Source: Bradyrhizobium macuxiense | Lineage (GTDB): Bacteria > Pseudomonadota > Alphaproteobacteria > Rhizobiales > Xanthobacteraceae | NCBI RefSeq assembly: GCF_007993935.1 | Contig: NZ_VITY01000019.1 | Span: forward strand, 62,001-126,000 | Direction of reading: 5' to 3' | Length of the DNA: 64,000 nucleotides | Made by a program: the position numbers and the translations under genes | Notes under the pieces: generated by a model | What the model was told of the DNA's origin: nothing | What the model saw: the letters and a program-made list of their open reading frames with translations, nothing else | Database searches by the model: none | In this document: positions 51,068-59,534 of the stretch, piece by piece | Numbering within the stretch: position 1 is the stretch's first letter | How the letters are laid out: each line of letters starts with the position of its first letter

Positions 51068-52171
51068 TCACTCCGCCATCATCTGCCGCTCCCGCGCGTA
51101 GCGCACCAGTGCGACGAAGCGGTAGATGCCGTGCACGAATTTTCCGTAGGGCATCGTGATGAACAGCGCGAACACCACGCCAAGATGCAGCGCCAGCAGC
51201 GGGCCCATCGCGGCGCTCTCGCGCCACAGCAGCAAGGCAAGGCCGGTGATGCTGGTCAGGAACAGCATCAGGATGAACGCGGTGTCCATGCCCATGGACT
51301 GCTCGTCGACCAGCACGCGGTCGCGCTTCCATTTCTCCGACAAGAGCCCGATCGGGCCGACCACGAGGCCGATGCCGCCGAGCGTGCCGAGCACGACCGG
51401 CAGGTCCCACCACGCATAGGGCGCCTCGCGCGCCAGGAGGTAGTGATAGAGCGTCCCGACGCAGGTCGCGGCGAAGCACAGCAGGAAGCCATAGAAGGTG
51501 AAGTGGTGATACAGCTTGCGCCGGTCTGTCGGGTGGTCGTCTTCGTTGAAGCAGCCGACGCCGCCGCCGTCGAGATAACGCAGCTCGCCGGCGTCACGGA
51601 CCGCCTGCAGCAGCGATTTCGCATTCGTCGTCCTGCCGACCGGTTCGCCGATATCGCGCCAGAACGCCCACACACCCATCGCGAGCGCGAGGATCGCGTA
51701 GAGCAGGGCGGCGCCGAACAGCAGCGCCATCGCATTGTGCGGCATCAGTTTGTAGAACGCGCCCGGGCCGGTGTGGCTGCCGGTGAGCACGCCGCGGTCG
51801 TTGAGCGCGGCGAAGCCGAAGATGAAGGCGGCAACGCTCAGCGCCGCGATCAGGCTGATGACGAGGCCGTTGCGCGCGAACGCGCCCGAGAACGCACGCG
51901 GCCAGGCATAGGCCGCATAGGATTCGGCGCGCGCGACCGCGAGCGTCTTCGGCACATTGACGTTGAACTCGTGCGGCGGCGAGAACTGGCAGTCGGTGTA
52001 GCAGGCGCCGCAGGAATGGCAGAGATTGGCGAGATAGTTCAGGTCGCCGTCGGAGAACGCGCGGCGCATCTCCATCGCGGGAAACACCGCGCACAGGCCC
52101 TCGCAGTAGCGGCAGGAATTGCATACCGTCATCAGGCGGTCGGCTTCCTGCAATGTCCTCGTCCCGTGCAT
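51068..52171 (-). CDS. tcuB: Tricarballylate utilisation protein TcuB (4Fe-4S/heme membrane protein)
   Basis: The protein has 367 residues. Two Cys sets for iron-sulfur clusters lie near the N-terminus: Cys17, 20, 23, 27 and Cys51, 54, 57, 61 (CNSCRYCEGLC and CHSCGACYTDC). About six membrane helices follow, with His residues (LYHHFTFYGF, TLYHYLL, LALHLGVVF) suited to heme binding. TcuB reoxidises the FAD of TcuA and passes the electrons to the quinone pool. It is last in the leftward tcu run, 22 bases after the exported hydrolase gene. Confidence 0.92.
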   Translation of the reverse strand: MHGTRTLQEADRLMTVCNSCRYCEGLCAVFPAMEMRRAFSDGDLNYLANLCHSCGACYTDCQFSPPHEFNVNVPKTLAVARAESYAAYAWPRAFSGAFARNGLVISLIAALSVAAFIFGFAALNDRGVLTGSHTGPGAFYKLMPHNAMALLFGAALLYAILALAMGVWAFWRDIGEPVGRTTNAKSLLQAVRDAGELRYLDGGGVGCFNEDDHPTDRRKLYHHFTFYGFLLCFAATCVGTLYHYLLAREAPYAWWDLPVVLGTLGGIGLVVGPIGLLSEKWKRDRVLVDEQSMGMDTAFILMLFLTSITGLALLLWRESAAMGPLLALHLGVVFALFITMPYGKFVHGIYRFVALVRYARERQMMAE

Positions 52172-52193
52172 CGCTAGTGTATCCCGTATCTCG

Positions 52194-53228
52194 CTACTTT
52201 TTCGTCAATCCCTTGCCTTCCAGCCATGTCTGGATCAGGCCGGCGACCTCGGCGTTGTTCTTGTCCATCATCATCATGTGCGAATTGCCCTTGATGCCGA
52301 CCTTGGGCAGATCGACCACATCGACGCTGCCTCCGGCGGCGCGGATGGCGTCGGCAAAGGCGCCACCGGTGGCGCGGATCTTGGGCCAGCGCGAATCGCG
52401 CTCGATATAATCGCCGTAGACCATCAGCGTCGGAATGTTCTTCAAGCTTTCGACCTTGGCGGGATCGCCGACGCCGGCCGGCTCGATCGCGATCAGCGCC
52501 TTCACCTTGTCGGGCCGCGCCTGCGCGACCTTGAAGCCGAACGTGCCGGCCTGGCTGTGGAACAGGATGATGCACGGGCCGACGCGGTCGATCTCGGCAA
52601 TGTAGGCGGCGATCGTCGCGTCATCGGTGGTGGTCCAGCGCGGCACGTTCTGCTTGACGAAGTTCTCGTAGCCTTCGTTCGGGAACTGGCTGCCGGGCAT
52701 CAGCTTGCGCTTGGCCGGATCGGGATCGTAGGAGCCCGCGCCGTCGCCGATGCGGAAGCGCTCGAACGGATTGGCGGTGGTGAGAAACACCGGCTCGCCC
52801 TTGAAGATGTCAGGATATTGCGCCCAGCCGGCGCGGCCGCGCTCGACCGCGTCCGAATTGTAGACGCTCCAGCCCTTGCGCAGGAAATAGTTCAGCCAGC
52901 CCTCGCGTCCGTCCGGCGTCGTCTCATAGGTGACGCCGGTCAGGCCGCCGCCATGCCACAGCAGCAGCGGATAGGCGCCCTTCTCGTTTTGCGGCAGGAA
53001 GTACTGCACGTACATCTGCTCGACCTGGTAGGTGCCGTTCGGGTCGACTTTCGCGGGCACACCGCCGGGCGTGAAGGTGACTTCCTTCACCGGCTTGCCC
53101 GTAATCTCGACCAGACGGCCGCCGACATGGAACGAGCCCATGTCGCGCAGCGCGATCGGCTCGGCGGCGTGAGCGGTGGCCGAGGCCATCAGGACAGCCG
53201 CAGCGGTGACAATCGCAAGGCGTGACAT
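52194..53228 (-). CDS. Exported alpha/beta hydrolase (esterase-like) within the tcu cluster
   Basis: The protein has 344 residues from the ATG at 53228, with a strong GGAGGAACG site. A signal peptide is clear (cleavage after residue 21, ATAHA). LLLWHGGGLTG carries the oxyanion-hole His-Gly, and Ser225 in FHSQAGTFG is the likely nucleophile, with DLPKVGIKGNSHMMM holding the catalytic His near the C-terminus. It is periplasmic or secreted. Its position between tcuA and tcuB suggests it frees tricarballylate or a related tricarboxylate from an ester or conjugate before uptake (inference). It could also be an unrelated esterase. Confidence 0.85.
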   Translation of the reverse strand: MSRLAIVTAAAVLMASATAHAAEPIALRDMGSFHVGGRLVEITGKPVKEVTFTPGGVPAKVDPNGTYQVEQMYVQYFLPQNEKGAYPLLLWHGGGLTGVTYETTPDGREGWLNYFLRKGWSVYNSDAVERGRAGWAQYPDIFKGEPVFLTTANPFERFRIGDGAGSYDPDPAKRKLMPGSQFPNEGYENFVKQNVPRWTTTDDATIAAYIAEIDRVGPCIILFHSQAGTFGFKVAQARPDKVKALIAIEPAGVGDPAKVESLKNIPTLMVYGDYIERDSRWPKIRATGGAFADAIRAAGGSVDVVDLPKVGIKGNSHMMMMDKNNAEVAGLIQTWLEGKGLTKK

Positions 53229-53241
53229 CGTTCCTCCAATC

Positions 53242-53378
53242 TTCCCCTTCTCCCCGCGTGCGGGGAGACGGTCGGGATGAGGGGGCTCTCCCAGCACCGC
53301 GCTCTTGGAGACTCCCCCTCACCCGTATCGCATCTTCGATGCGATACGACCTCTCCCCGCAAGCGGGGCGAGGTAAGC
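53242..53378. repeat. Intergenic inverted repeat, family A, copy 4
   Basis: Family A halves CCCCGCGTGCGGGGAG and mirrored TATCGCATC-TTC-GATGCGATA with CTCTCCCCGCAAGCGGGG. It lies inside the tcu cluster between tcuA and the hydrolase gene. Confidence 0.8.
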
Positions 53379-53390
53379 AAGGCGCGAAAC

Positions 53391-54791
53391 TCAGTTCCGC
53401 GCATTCTTCGCCGCTTCCCGCCCGGCGACGCGGCCGAACACGCTGCCGATGGTCATGCCGATGCCGGCGGCGTAGCCCTTGCCGAGCACGTTGCCGGCCA
53501 TGATCTCGCCAGCGGCGAACATGTTGGCCGACGGCTTGCCGTCCTTCATCAGCATCCGTGACTGTTTGTTCACGCGGGTGCCGAGATAGGTGAAGGTGAT
53601 GCCGGGCCGCACCGGATACGCGAGATAGGGCGGCGTCTCGATCCTGCGCGCCCAATGCGTCTTCGCCGGCGTGATGCCTTCGGTCCGGCAGTCGTCGAGG
53701 ATGGTGTGATCGAACGTCCCGGGCTGCACCGCGGCGTTGAAGTCGGCAATGGTCTTTTCCAGCGCGGCCGCGTCGAGCTCGAGCTTGCCGGCGAGCTCGG
53801 CAAGCGTGGCGCCCGCGATCGGCGGAAACAGCGTCGGCATGAAGCTCGTTACGACGGTCGAGTCGAAGATGATGTAGGCGATCTGGTCCGGCTGCGCGGC
53901 GACCAGGCGGCCCCAGATCGCATAGCGCTTCGGCCAGATGTCCTCGCCCTCGTCGTAGAAGCGCTCGGCATGCTTGTTGACGACGATGCCGAACACGACC
54001 GAGTCGTGGCGCGTGATGATGCCGCCGTCGAATTTCGGCGCACGGGCGTCGATCGCGACCGCGTGGCACTGCGTCGGATCGCCGATCTCCTGCACGCCCT
54101 TGGCCAGCAGCATCTTCAGGATGGCGCCGCGGTTATACGGCGTGCCGCGGATCAGGAAATTGTCGGCAGCCTCGCCCCAATATTGCTTCAGCCATTCGAT
54201 ATTGGCCTCGAAGCCGCCGGCGGCCGCGACCAGCGTCGAGGCGCGCACTTCGGTCCTGCCGCCGACCGGCTGCTTCAGCTGCGCCGACAGGAACATGCCG
54301 TGCTCGATATTCAGATCGATCACCTCGGCATCGTAGAGAATGTCGACGCCGAGCTCCTCTGCGGTGCGATAGAGCGCGTTCAGCATCGCGCGGCCGCCGC
54401 CGAGGAAGAACGAGTTGGTGCGGCCGAGGCTCAGCGTGCCCCCGAGCGAGGGCTGCCAGCGTACGCCTTGCTCGACGATCCAGTTCAAGATGTCCTTGGA
54501 CTCGTGGATCATGAAGCGGGCCAGCTCCTCGTCGGTCTGGCCGCCGGTCACCAGCAGCAAATCCTTCCAGAATTCCTCCTCGGTGTAGGGACCGGTGAGG
54601 ATCTCGGTCGCCGCGTCATGGGCGCAGCGCATGTTGCGGGTGTGGCGGGTGTTGCCGCCGCGGTAGAATTTCGGTGCGCCTTCCAGCACCAGCACGGAGG
54701 CGCCGGCGCGCCGTGCGCTGATCGCAGCGCAAAGGGCGGCGTTGCCACCGCCGATCACCAGCACGTCGAACCTGCGCGTCAGATCAACCAT
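53391..54791 (-). CDS. tcuA: FAD-dependent tricarballylate dehydrogenase TcuA
   Basis: The protein has 466 residues from the ATG at 54791, the usual TcuA length. The FAD-binding start is DVLVIGGGNAALCAAISARRAG, followed by TRHTRNMRCAHD and the fumarate reductase/succinate dehydrogenase flavoprotein-type second FAD region FAAGEIMAGNVLGKGYAAGIGMTIGSVFGRVAG. TcuA oxidises tricarballylate to cis-aconitate. It starts 78 bases after the transporter gene on the same strand. Confidence 0.93.
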   Translation of the reverse strand: MVDLTRRFDVLVIGGGNAALCAAISARRAGASVLVLEGAPKFYRGGNTRHTRNMRCAHDAATEILTGPYTEEEFWKDLLLVTGGQTDEELARFMIHESKDILNWIVEQGVRWQPSLGGTLSLGRTNSFFLGGGRAMLNALYRTAEELGVDILYDAEVIDLNIEHGMFLSAQLKQPVGGRTEVRASTLVAAAGGFEANIEWLKQYWGEAADNFLIRGTPYNRGAILKMLLAKGVQEIGDPTQCHAVAIDARAPKFDGGIITRHDSVVFGIVVNKHAERFYDEGEDIWPKRYAIWGRLVAAQPDQIAYIIFDSTVVTSFMPTLFPPIAGATLAELAGKLELDAAALEKTIADFNAAVQPGTFDHTILDDCRTEGITPAKTHWARRIETPPYLAYPVRPGITFTYLGTRVNKQSRMLMKDGKPSANMFAAGEIMAGNVLGKGYAAGIGMTIGSVFGRVAGREAAKNARN

Positions 54792-54869
54792 GCGTTCTTG
54801 TGATCGTTGTCGGCATGGAAAGCAACATGTCGGGGCAGGCGATCGGCCTGCCCCGAATGCATATGCCAA

Positions 54870-56180
54870 TCAGGCCGCGACCGTCTCGCGTTGCTCGATG
54901 GTCTGGCCGCCGCGATAGACGATCAGCGCCGCGACGATGCCGAGCACTGCGGCGCACATCAGCCAGTAGCCGGGCGAGGCCTTGTCACCGGTGTGTTGGA
55001 TCAGCCAGGTCGAGGCGAACGGCGTGAAGGTGCCGAACAGGCCGGCCGCCAGCGCAAAGGCGAGCGAGAAGCAGGTGGTGCGGACATGCGCGGGCACGAT
55101 CTCGACCAGGCAGCCGAGCATGGTGCCGCTGTAAACGCCGAAGTAGAACGAGAACATCATCTCGACCGCCAGCATCTTGCCGAAGGTCGGCTCCGTCACC
55201 AGCCAGTGCAGCGCCGGATAGGCCGTCACCAGCGACAGGCCGGCGATCGCGAGCAGCACCGGTTTGCGGCCGAGCCGGTCGGAGACCGCGCCGCCGACCG
55301 GATTCCAGATGAAGTTGGTTACCGCAACCAGCAGCGTCACCAGCAGCGCATCCTGGGTCGAGAGCTTCAGAACGGTCTTGCCGAAGGTCGGCGTGTAGAC
55401 GGTGACGAAGTAGAAGGTGGTGGTGGTGAGCACCGCGATCATCATGCCGAGAATGACGATGCGCCAGTTGGCAATCGCCGAGGCGAACACCTCGCTTGCG
55501 GTTGGATGCTTCTTCATCGCCAGGAATGCCGGGGTTTCCTCCAGCGTACGGCGTAGGAAGAAGATCACCGGAATGATCATACAGCCGACGAAGAACGGAA
55601 TGCGCCAACCCCAGGCCGCAACGGTCGCGGCCGGCATGCTCTCGCTCAGGATGTAGCCGAGGATCGAGGCAACGAAGATCGCGACCTGCTGGCTCGCCGA
55701 CTGGAACGAGGTGTAGAAGCCGCGATTGCCGGGCGTGGCGATTTCAGCGAGATACACCGAGACACCGCCAAGCTCGACGCCGGCGGAGAAGCCTTGCAGC
55801 AGGCGGGCGATCAGCACGATGATCGGGGCGGCAATGCCGATCGTCGCATAGGTCGGGCAGATCGCGATCACCACGGTGCCGACAGCCATGATCGCCAGCG
55901 TCACGATCAGGCCTTGGCGGCGGCCGATGCGGTCGATATAGGCGCCAAGCACGATCGCGCCGACCGGGCGCATCAGCGCGCCGAGCCAGAACACGCCGAA
56001 TGCGTTGAGCAGTGCGGCGGTCTCGTTCTCGGATGGGAAGAACGCCTTGGCGATCAAGGGCGCATAGAAGCCGAACAGGAAGAAATCGAATTGCTCGAGG
56101 AAATTGCCGCTGGTCGCGCGCAGGATCGCGCCGAGACGTGACTTGATTTGCGGTGCTTGCGATGGACTCGTCTGCGACAT
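54870..56180 (-). CDS. tcuC: MFS metabolite:H+ symporter, probable tricarballylate/citrate transporter
   Basis: The protein has 436 residues from the ATG at 56180, with a GGGGAGGAAAGG site. Twelve membrane helices are predicted by eye. It opens with ILRATSGNFLEQFDFFLFGFYAPLIAKAFFP and contains MRPVGAIVLGAYIDRIGRRQG, typical of the metabolite:H+ symporter family that includes CitA and TcuC. The adjacency to tcuA supports tricarballylate, citrate or aconitate as substrate. First structural gene downstream of the LysR regulator. Confidence 0.87.
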   Translation of the reverse strand: MSQTSPSQAPQIKSRLGAILRATSGNFLEQFDFFLFGFYAPLIAKAFFPSENETAALLNAFGVFWLGALMRPVGAIVLGAYIDRIGRRQGLIVTLAIMAVGTVVIAICPTYATIGIAAPIIVLIARLLQGFSAGVELGGVSVYLAEIATPGNRGFYTSFQSASQQVAIFVASILGYILSESMPAATVAAWGWRIPFFVGCMIIPVIFFLRRTLEETPAFLAMKKHPTASEVFASAIANWRIVILGMMIAVLTTTTFYFVTVYTPTFGKTVLKLSTQDALLVTLLVAVTNFIWNPVGGAVSDRLGRKPVLLAIAGLSLVTAYPALHWLVTEPTFGKMLAVEMMFSFYFGVYSGTMLGCLVEIVPAHVRTTCFSLAFALAAGLFGTFTPFASTWLIQHTGDKASPGYWLMCAAVLGIVAALIVYRGGQTIEQRETVAA

Positions 56181-56245
56181 AACGCCCTTTCCTCCCCGTG
56201 ACGAAACGGCCGGCGCAAATTGTCTCGCCGGCCAAGGCAGTTGAC

Positions 56246-56259
56246 TGCCATATGCGGCA
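56246..56259. promoter_or_regulatory. TGCC-N6-GGCA dyad before the transporter gene
   Basis: TGCCATATGCGGCA lies 66 bases before the transporter start, in the 167-base gap behind the LysR gene. It could be the regulator's activation site for the tcu operon, but it lacks a good T-N11-A match. Confidence 0.25.
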
Positions 56260-56347
56260 ATTTGGCACGCCCGTCCGGTGTGACCAACCCGAAATCGCGC
56301 CGCCGCTATCGGAAAAAAGCCGTAGAGAAAAAACTGCGTGCGCCGCA

Positions 56348-57247
56348 TCAGGCCGTGGTATGCGCCGTGGCGCCGAGCCAGGAGCGGAATGCCGACAGCT
56401 TCGGTGAATCGGCGCGGCCCTGCGGTGTGACCAGATAGAAGCCGGCGTCGGCCGGCAGCGCGATCTTGAAGGGAACCACGAGGCGGCCCTTGGCGATGTC
56501 GTCCTGCACATAGGAGGTGCGGCCCATCGCGATGCCGATGCCGTCGATCGCGGCCTGGATCGTCACGAACAGCAGGTCGAAGGTCACGCCGGGCTGCTTC
56601 GAGATGTCGGTCGGCAGTCCGGCCGCGGTCAGCCACAGCCGCCAGTCGTCGCTGTTGGCGTTGCTGGTGTGAAGGAGCACGTGGTCCCTGAGGTCCTCAG
56701 GGCATTTGAGCGGCCTGGTTCCCTGCAGCAGCGACGGGCTGCACACCGGAAACAGCTCGTCCGCCATCAGCCAGTCGGCGCGCAGGCCGGCCCACTGGCC
56801 GCGGCCGTAGCGGATCGCGGCGTCGACCTTGTCGCGCTGGAAGTCGACCAGGCTGGTCGAGGTGGTGATGCGGACATCGATGCCGGAATGCGCCTCCTGG
56901 AAGGCCGACAGCCGCGGCAGCAGCCATTTCGCCGCGAGCGATGCCAGCGTCGAGACGGTGAGCACGTGATCGTCGTCCCGGCGCAGCAGCCGGTCGGTCG
57001 CGAGCCTGAGGTCATTGAAGGCGGCGCGGACGCCGGGAAGGTATTCGGCGGCCTCCGGCGTCAGGCTCAGCGAGCGGTTCTGGCGGATGAACAGGCGGGC
57101 GCCGAGCTCTTCCTCGAGGCGGCGGATCTGATGGCTGATCGCGGTCTGCGTCACGTTCAGCTCGGACGCCGCCAACGTGAAGCTCATGTGCCGCGCGGCG
57201 GCCTCGAATGCCCGGAGGCCGTTCAGCGAAGGCAGGCGGCTGGTCAT
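56348..57247 (-). CDS. tcuR: LysR family regulator, probable controller of the tcu cluster
   Basis: The protein has 299 residues. The winged helix SLNGLRAFEAAARHMSFTLAASELNVTQTAISHQIRRLEEELGARLF is of the GcvA-like group. The effector domain (about 90-295) has the type 2 periplasmic-binding fold. It lies on the same strand, 167 bases ahead of the transporter gene, whereas tcuR is divergent in Salmonella. Assignment as TcuR is by position only. A T-N11-A palindrome lies 21 bases before its start. Confidence 0.8.
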   Translation of the reverse strand: MTSRLPSLNGLRAFEAAARHMSFTLAASELNVTQTAISHQIRRLEEELGARLFIRQNRSLSLTPEAAEYLPGVRAAFNDLRLATDRLLRRDDDHVLTVSTLASLAAKWLLPRLSAFQEAHSGIDVRITTSTSLVDFQRDKVDAAIRYGRGQWAGLRADWLMADELFPVCSPSLLQGTRPLKCPEDLRDHVLLHTSNANSDDWRLWLTAAGLPTDISKQPGVTFDLLFVTIQAAIDGIGIAMGRTSYVQDDIAKGRLVVPFKIALPADAGFYLVTPQGRADSPKLSAFRSWLGATAHTTA

Positions 57248-57267
57248 CCCTGGGTGGTCTCCAAATA

Positions 57268-57284
57268 CATGACTTTAATTCATG
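57268..57284. promoter_or_regulatory. LysR-type box before the tcu regulator
   Basis: CATGACTTTAATTCATG has perfect CATGA/TCATG arms and contains T-N11-A (TGACTTTAATTCA). It is in the divergent gap between the LysR gene and the DUF1127 gene and is probably the autoregulatory site. Confidence 0.55.
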
Positions 57285-57365
57285 CGAAACGGTACAAAGT
57301 GTCGTTTGTGAACGGGCCGAATAGCTCCGATATTACCGCCAACAGGTTACCGATAGGAGCCGTAA

Positions 57366-57584
57366 ATGTCCATTTTCACCCATGAATCGATGACAAATCA
57401 TCATACGCCGGATCATCATGCGTCGGGGCTTTTGAACCAGGTCGGCGAAACCCTCCATGTCTGGTGGGAGCGTTATGAGCGCCGCCGCGAGCTGTCGCAG
57501 TGGACCGAGCGCGACCTGCACGACATCGGCATGTCCCGCAGCGACATCGTTTTCGAGACCGAGAAGCCGTTCTGGCGGGCCTGA
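57366..57584 (+). CDS. DUF1127 domain small protein
   Basis: The protein has 72 residues with a TAGGAGCC site before the ATG. The C-terminal half YERRRELSQWTERDLHDIGMSRSDI is the DUF1127 (YjiS-like) motif, an Arg-rich helix-turn-helix-like unit. Such proteins in alphaproteobacteria have been linked to RNA binding, phosphate metabolism and stress responses, but no single role is established. His-rich N-terminus (HHTPDHHASG). The GNAT gene follows 70 bases later and may be cotranscribed. Confidence 0.88.
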   Translation: MSIFTHESMTNHHTPDHHASGLLNQVGETLHVWWERYERRRELSQWTERDLHDIGMSRSDIVFETEKPFWRA

Positions 57585-57654
57585 TAGGCCGTCATCGCTG
57601 GCGCCGCCTCGATTGAGGGGCGCCGGGCCAATACTTTCACCCGAGGAGCGTGTC

Positions 57655-58278
57655 ATGACTGCGCTGCATCTCGACGATCTCAAGCAATACTCTGACTTGC
57701 TGCGCGCCAAGAACGGCAGCGAGATCAAGGTGCGCTTCGTCGAGCCGCGCGACCGCGAAGAGCTGCAGAGCTACATCCGCTCGCTCTCCGCGGGGTCCCG
57801 TTACAACCGCTTCCTGGGTGCACTGAGCGAGCTGCCGAAGACGGAGCTCGAGCGTTTCGTTCACGTCGGCGAGGCTGACCGGTTCACGGTGGTCGCGACG
57901 ATGCTGGTCGATGGTTTTGAGACCATCGTCGGCGAAGCCCGCTATGCCTTCCATGCCGATACGTCGAGCGTCGAGTTCGGCCTGTCGATCGATGACCGGT
58001 GGCAGCGCCACGGCATTGGCAAGGCGCTGTTGAAGAATCTCGAATGCCGCGCGGCGTCGTTTGGAGCCGAGCGCATCTTTGGCGACACGTTGCGGTCCAA
58101 CGCGACGATGATCGGCCTTGCCCGCAAATCCGGTTACGCCTTCGCTGCAAGCCCCGGCGACTGGAAGCTGGTGCGCTTTGCGAAGGAGATCCACGTCGAA
58201 CCGCAAGACATTCCATGTGCCAGCTGGCGGCTTGCCGCCACTTCCCGCTCGGCCGCGATGTCCTCGCTTGCGGTTTGA
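57655..58278 (+). CDS. GNAT family N-acetyltransferase
   Basis: The protein has 207 residues from the ATG at 57655, with a CGAGGAG site. The acetyl-CoA site reads FGLSIDDRWQRHGIGKALLKNLECRAASFG, with the Q/R-x-x-G-x-G/A loop as QRHGIG. This arrangement, with SRYNRFLGALSELPKTEL earlier, resembles the GNAT domains related to protein acetyltransferases of the Pat type. Target unknown. A perfect terminator follows 8 bases after the stop. Confidence 0.87.
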   Translation: MTALHLDDLKQYSDLLRAKNGSEIKVRFVEPRDREELQSYIRSLSAGSRYNRFLGALSELPKTELERFVHVGEADRFTVVATMLVDGFETIVGEARYAFHADTSSVEFGLSIDDRWQRHGIGKALLKNLECRAASFGAERIFGDTLRSNATMIGLARKSGYAFAASPGDWKLVRFAKEIHVEPQDIPCASWRLAATSRSAAMSSLAV

Positions 58279-58285
58279 CTGACTA

Positions 58286-58327
58286 GGCCCGGTTCTGGCC
58301 CCTCCAGAACCGGGCCCTTTTCTTTTT
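58286..58327 (+). terminator. Rho-independent terminator
   Basis: A perfect 13-bp stem (58286-58298 with 58304-58316; GGCCCGGTTCTGG and its complement) has a 5-base loop and is followed by CTTTTCTTTTTT. It ends the DUF1127-GNAT transcript. The best intrinsic terminator in the window. Confidence 0.92.
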
Positions 58328-58360
58328 TGATTGCTCTGTCCTTACAGCTTGCTCTGCTGC

Positions 58361-58527
58361 AGCCTCTCCCCCTGTGGGAGAGGCCGCAACGGATGCAGCG
58401 CAGCGGAATGCGTTGCAGGTGAGGGGTGTGGTCTCTCGGCAGGCTCGCCCCCAGGAGGGACCTGAGCCCCTCACCCGGATTGCATCTTGCGATGCAATCC
58501 GACCTCTCCCACTCGGGGAGAGGTGAC
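58361..58527. repeat. Intergenic inverted repeat, family A, copy 5
   Basis: CCTCTCCCCCTGTGGGAGAGG hairpin, GTGAGGGG and mirrored CCCTCACCC with GGATTGCATCTTGCGATGCAATCC hairpin and CTCTCCCACTCGGGGAGAGG. It lies in the convergent gap between the GNAT and enoyl-CoA hydratase genes. Confidence 0.8.
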
Positions 58528-58545
58528 TCCAAGGGCGCTACGCGC

Positions 58546-59376
58546 CTAGTTCCCCCGGAACACCGGCTTGCGCTTCTCGATGAAGGCCTGCACCGCCTCC
58601 TTGTGATCCGCGGTCGTGGTGAGGCGGATCAGCCGCTCGGCCTCGTGGTCGCGCGCGGTGGCGAAATCGAACTGTAGCGCTTCGTCGAGATTGTCCTTCA
58701 TGTAGCGCAGCGCCAGCGTAGGGCCTTCGGCGATCGACTTCGCGAGCGCAAAGGCTTCGTCCTGCAGCGTCTCGTCCGGCACCACGCGGTTGACGAGGCC
58801 GATCTGCTCGCACCTTGCGGCGTCCACCTTCTCGGAGGTGAACATCAGCTCGCGGGCGCGTGAGGTGCCGACCAGGCGGGTCAAGAGCCAGGCCATGCCG
58901 TAGTCGCCGCTCAGCGCCACGCGCAGATAGCCGGTCGAGATGAAGGCCGATTGCGCCGCGATCCTGATGTCGCAGGCCATCGCGATCGCAAGCCCCGCGC
59001 CGACCGCGGGACCTGGCAGCGCGGCAATGGTCGGCTTGCGCACCGAGGCCAGCGCGCCGGTGAGCAGGCGCTGGCGCTCCTGCAGATCCGCGACCTTGTC
59101 CTCATAGGACATTTCGAGCTTCTTCGGATCGCGATTGGCGCCCATGCCCTTGACGTTGCCGCCGGCGCAGAATGCCTTGCCGGCGCCGGTGATCAGCAGA
59201 ACGCCGACCTCGGGGTTCTCGCCGCAGGTCCGGATCATCGTGCGCAGCGCCGGCGTCAGCGTGTCCGACAGCGAGTTGCGGGCATCGGGGCGGTTCAGCG
59301 TGATGACGGCGACGCGGTCGCGGATCACGCAGAGCAGTTCGTCGGTGCCGGTCTCGATCTTGATTTCGCTGGTCAT
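58546..59376 (-). CDS. Enoyl-CoA hydratase/isomerase family protein
   Basis: The protein has 276 residues from the ATG at 59376, with a GGGGAAGGAAAC site; the open frame upstream is only a read-through of a repeat element. Crotonase-fold marks: ITLNRPDARNSLSD, the oxyanion-hole block KAFCAGGNVKGMG, and GPAVGAGLAIAMACDIRIA. The region of the two catalytic Glu reads SGDYGMAWLLTRLVG, so the first Glu is replaced by Asp and hydratase activity may differ from the standard. It probably acts with the neighbouring acyl-CoA dehydrogenase. Confidence 0.9.
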   Translation of the reverse strand: MTSEIKIETGTDELLCVIRDRVAVITLNRPDARNSLSDTLTPALRTMIRTCGENPEVGVLLITGAGKAFCAGGNVKGMGANRDPKKLEMSYEDKVADLQERQRLLTGALASVRKPTIAALPGPAVGAGLAIAMACDIRIAAQSAFISTGYLRVALSGDYGMAWLLTRLVGTSRARELMFTSEKVDAARCEQIGLVNRVVPDETLQDEAFALAKSIAEGPTLALRYMKDNLDEALQFDFATARDHEAERLIRLTTTADHKEAVQAFIEKRKPVFRGN

Positions 59377-59395
59377 GTTTCCTTCCCCTGTTTCC

Positions 59396-59482
59396 GTCGT
59401 CATTGCGAGCGGAGCGAAGCAATCCATAGCGCCGCAAGTGGAGAAATGGATTGCTTCGTCGCTTCGCTCCTCGCAATGACGA
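59396..59482. repeat. Intergenic inverted repeat, family C, copy 2
   Basis: CGTCATTGCGAGCGGAGCG and GCAATCCATAG are mirrored by ATGGATTGC and CGCTCCTCGCAATGACG. Second copy of the element at 23023, in the gap before the enoyl-CoA hydratase gene. Confidence 0.85.
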
Positions 59483-59534
59483 ATGCGGTTGCGGTTTGCC
59501 CTCAGCCTACGCCGCTTACATGATCTCCGTCATC

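Noticed and set aside
57268..57284. CATGA...TCATG palindrome considered as part of a family B repeat
   Set aside because: It lacks the GATC and CCGAAAA blocks and sits at a gene start rather than a stop codon; it is better read as a LysR box.
59377..59427. N-terminal extension of the enoyl-CoA hydratase (MDCFAPLAMT...)
   Set aside because: It is the translation of a family C repeat. The ATG at 59376 has a proper ribosome binding site and starts the conserved part.
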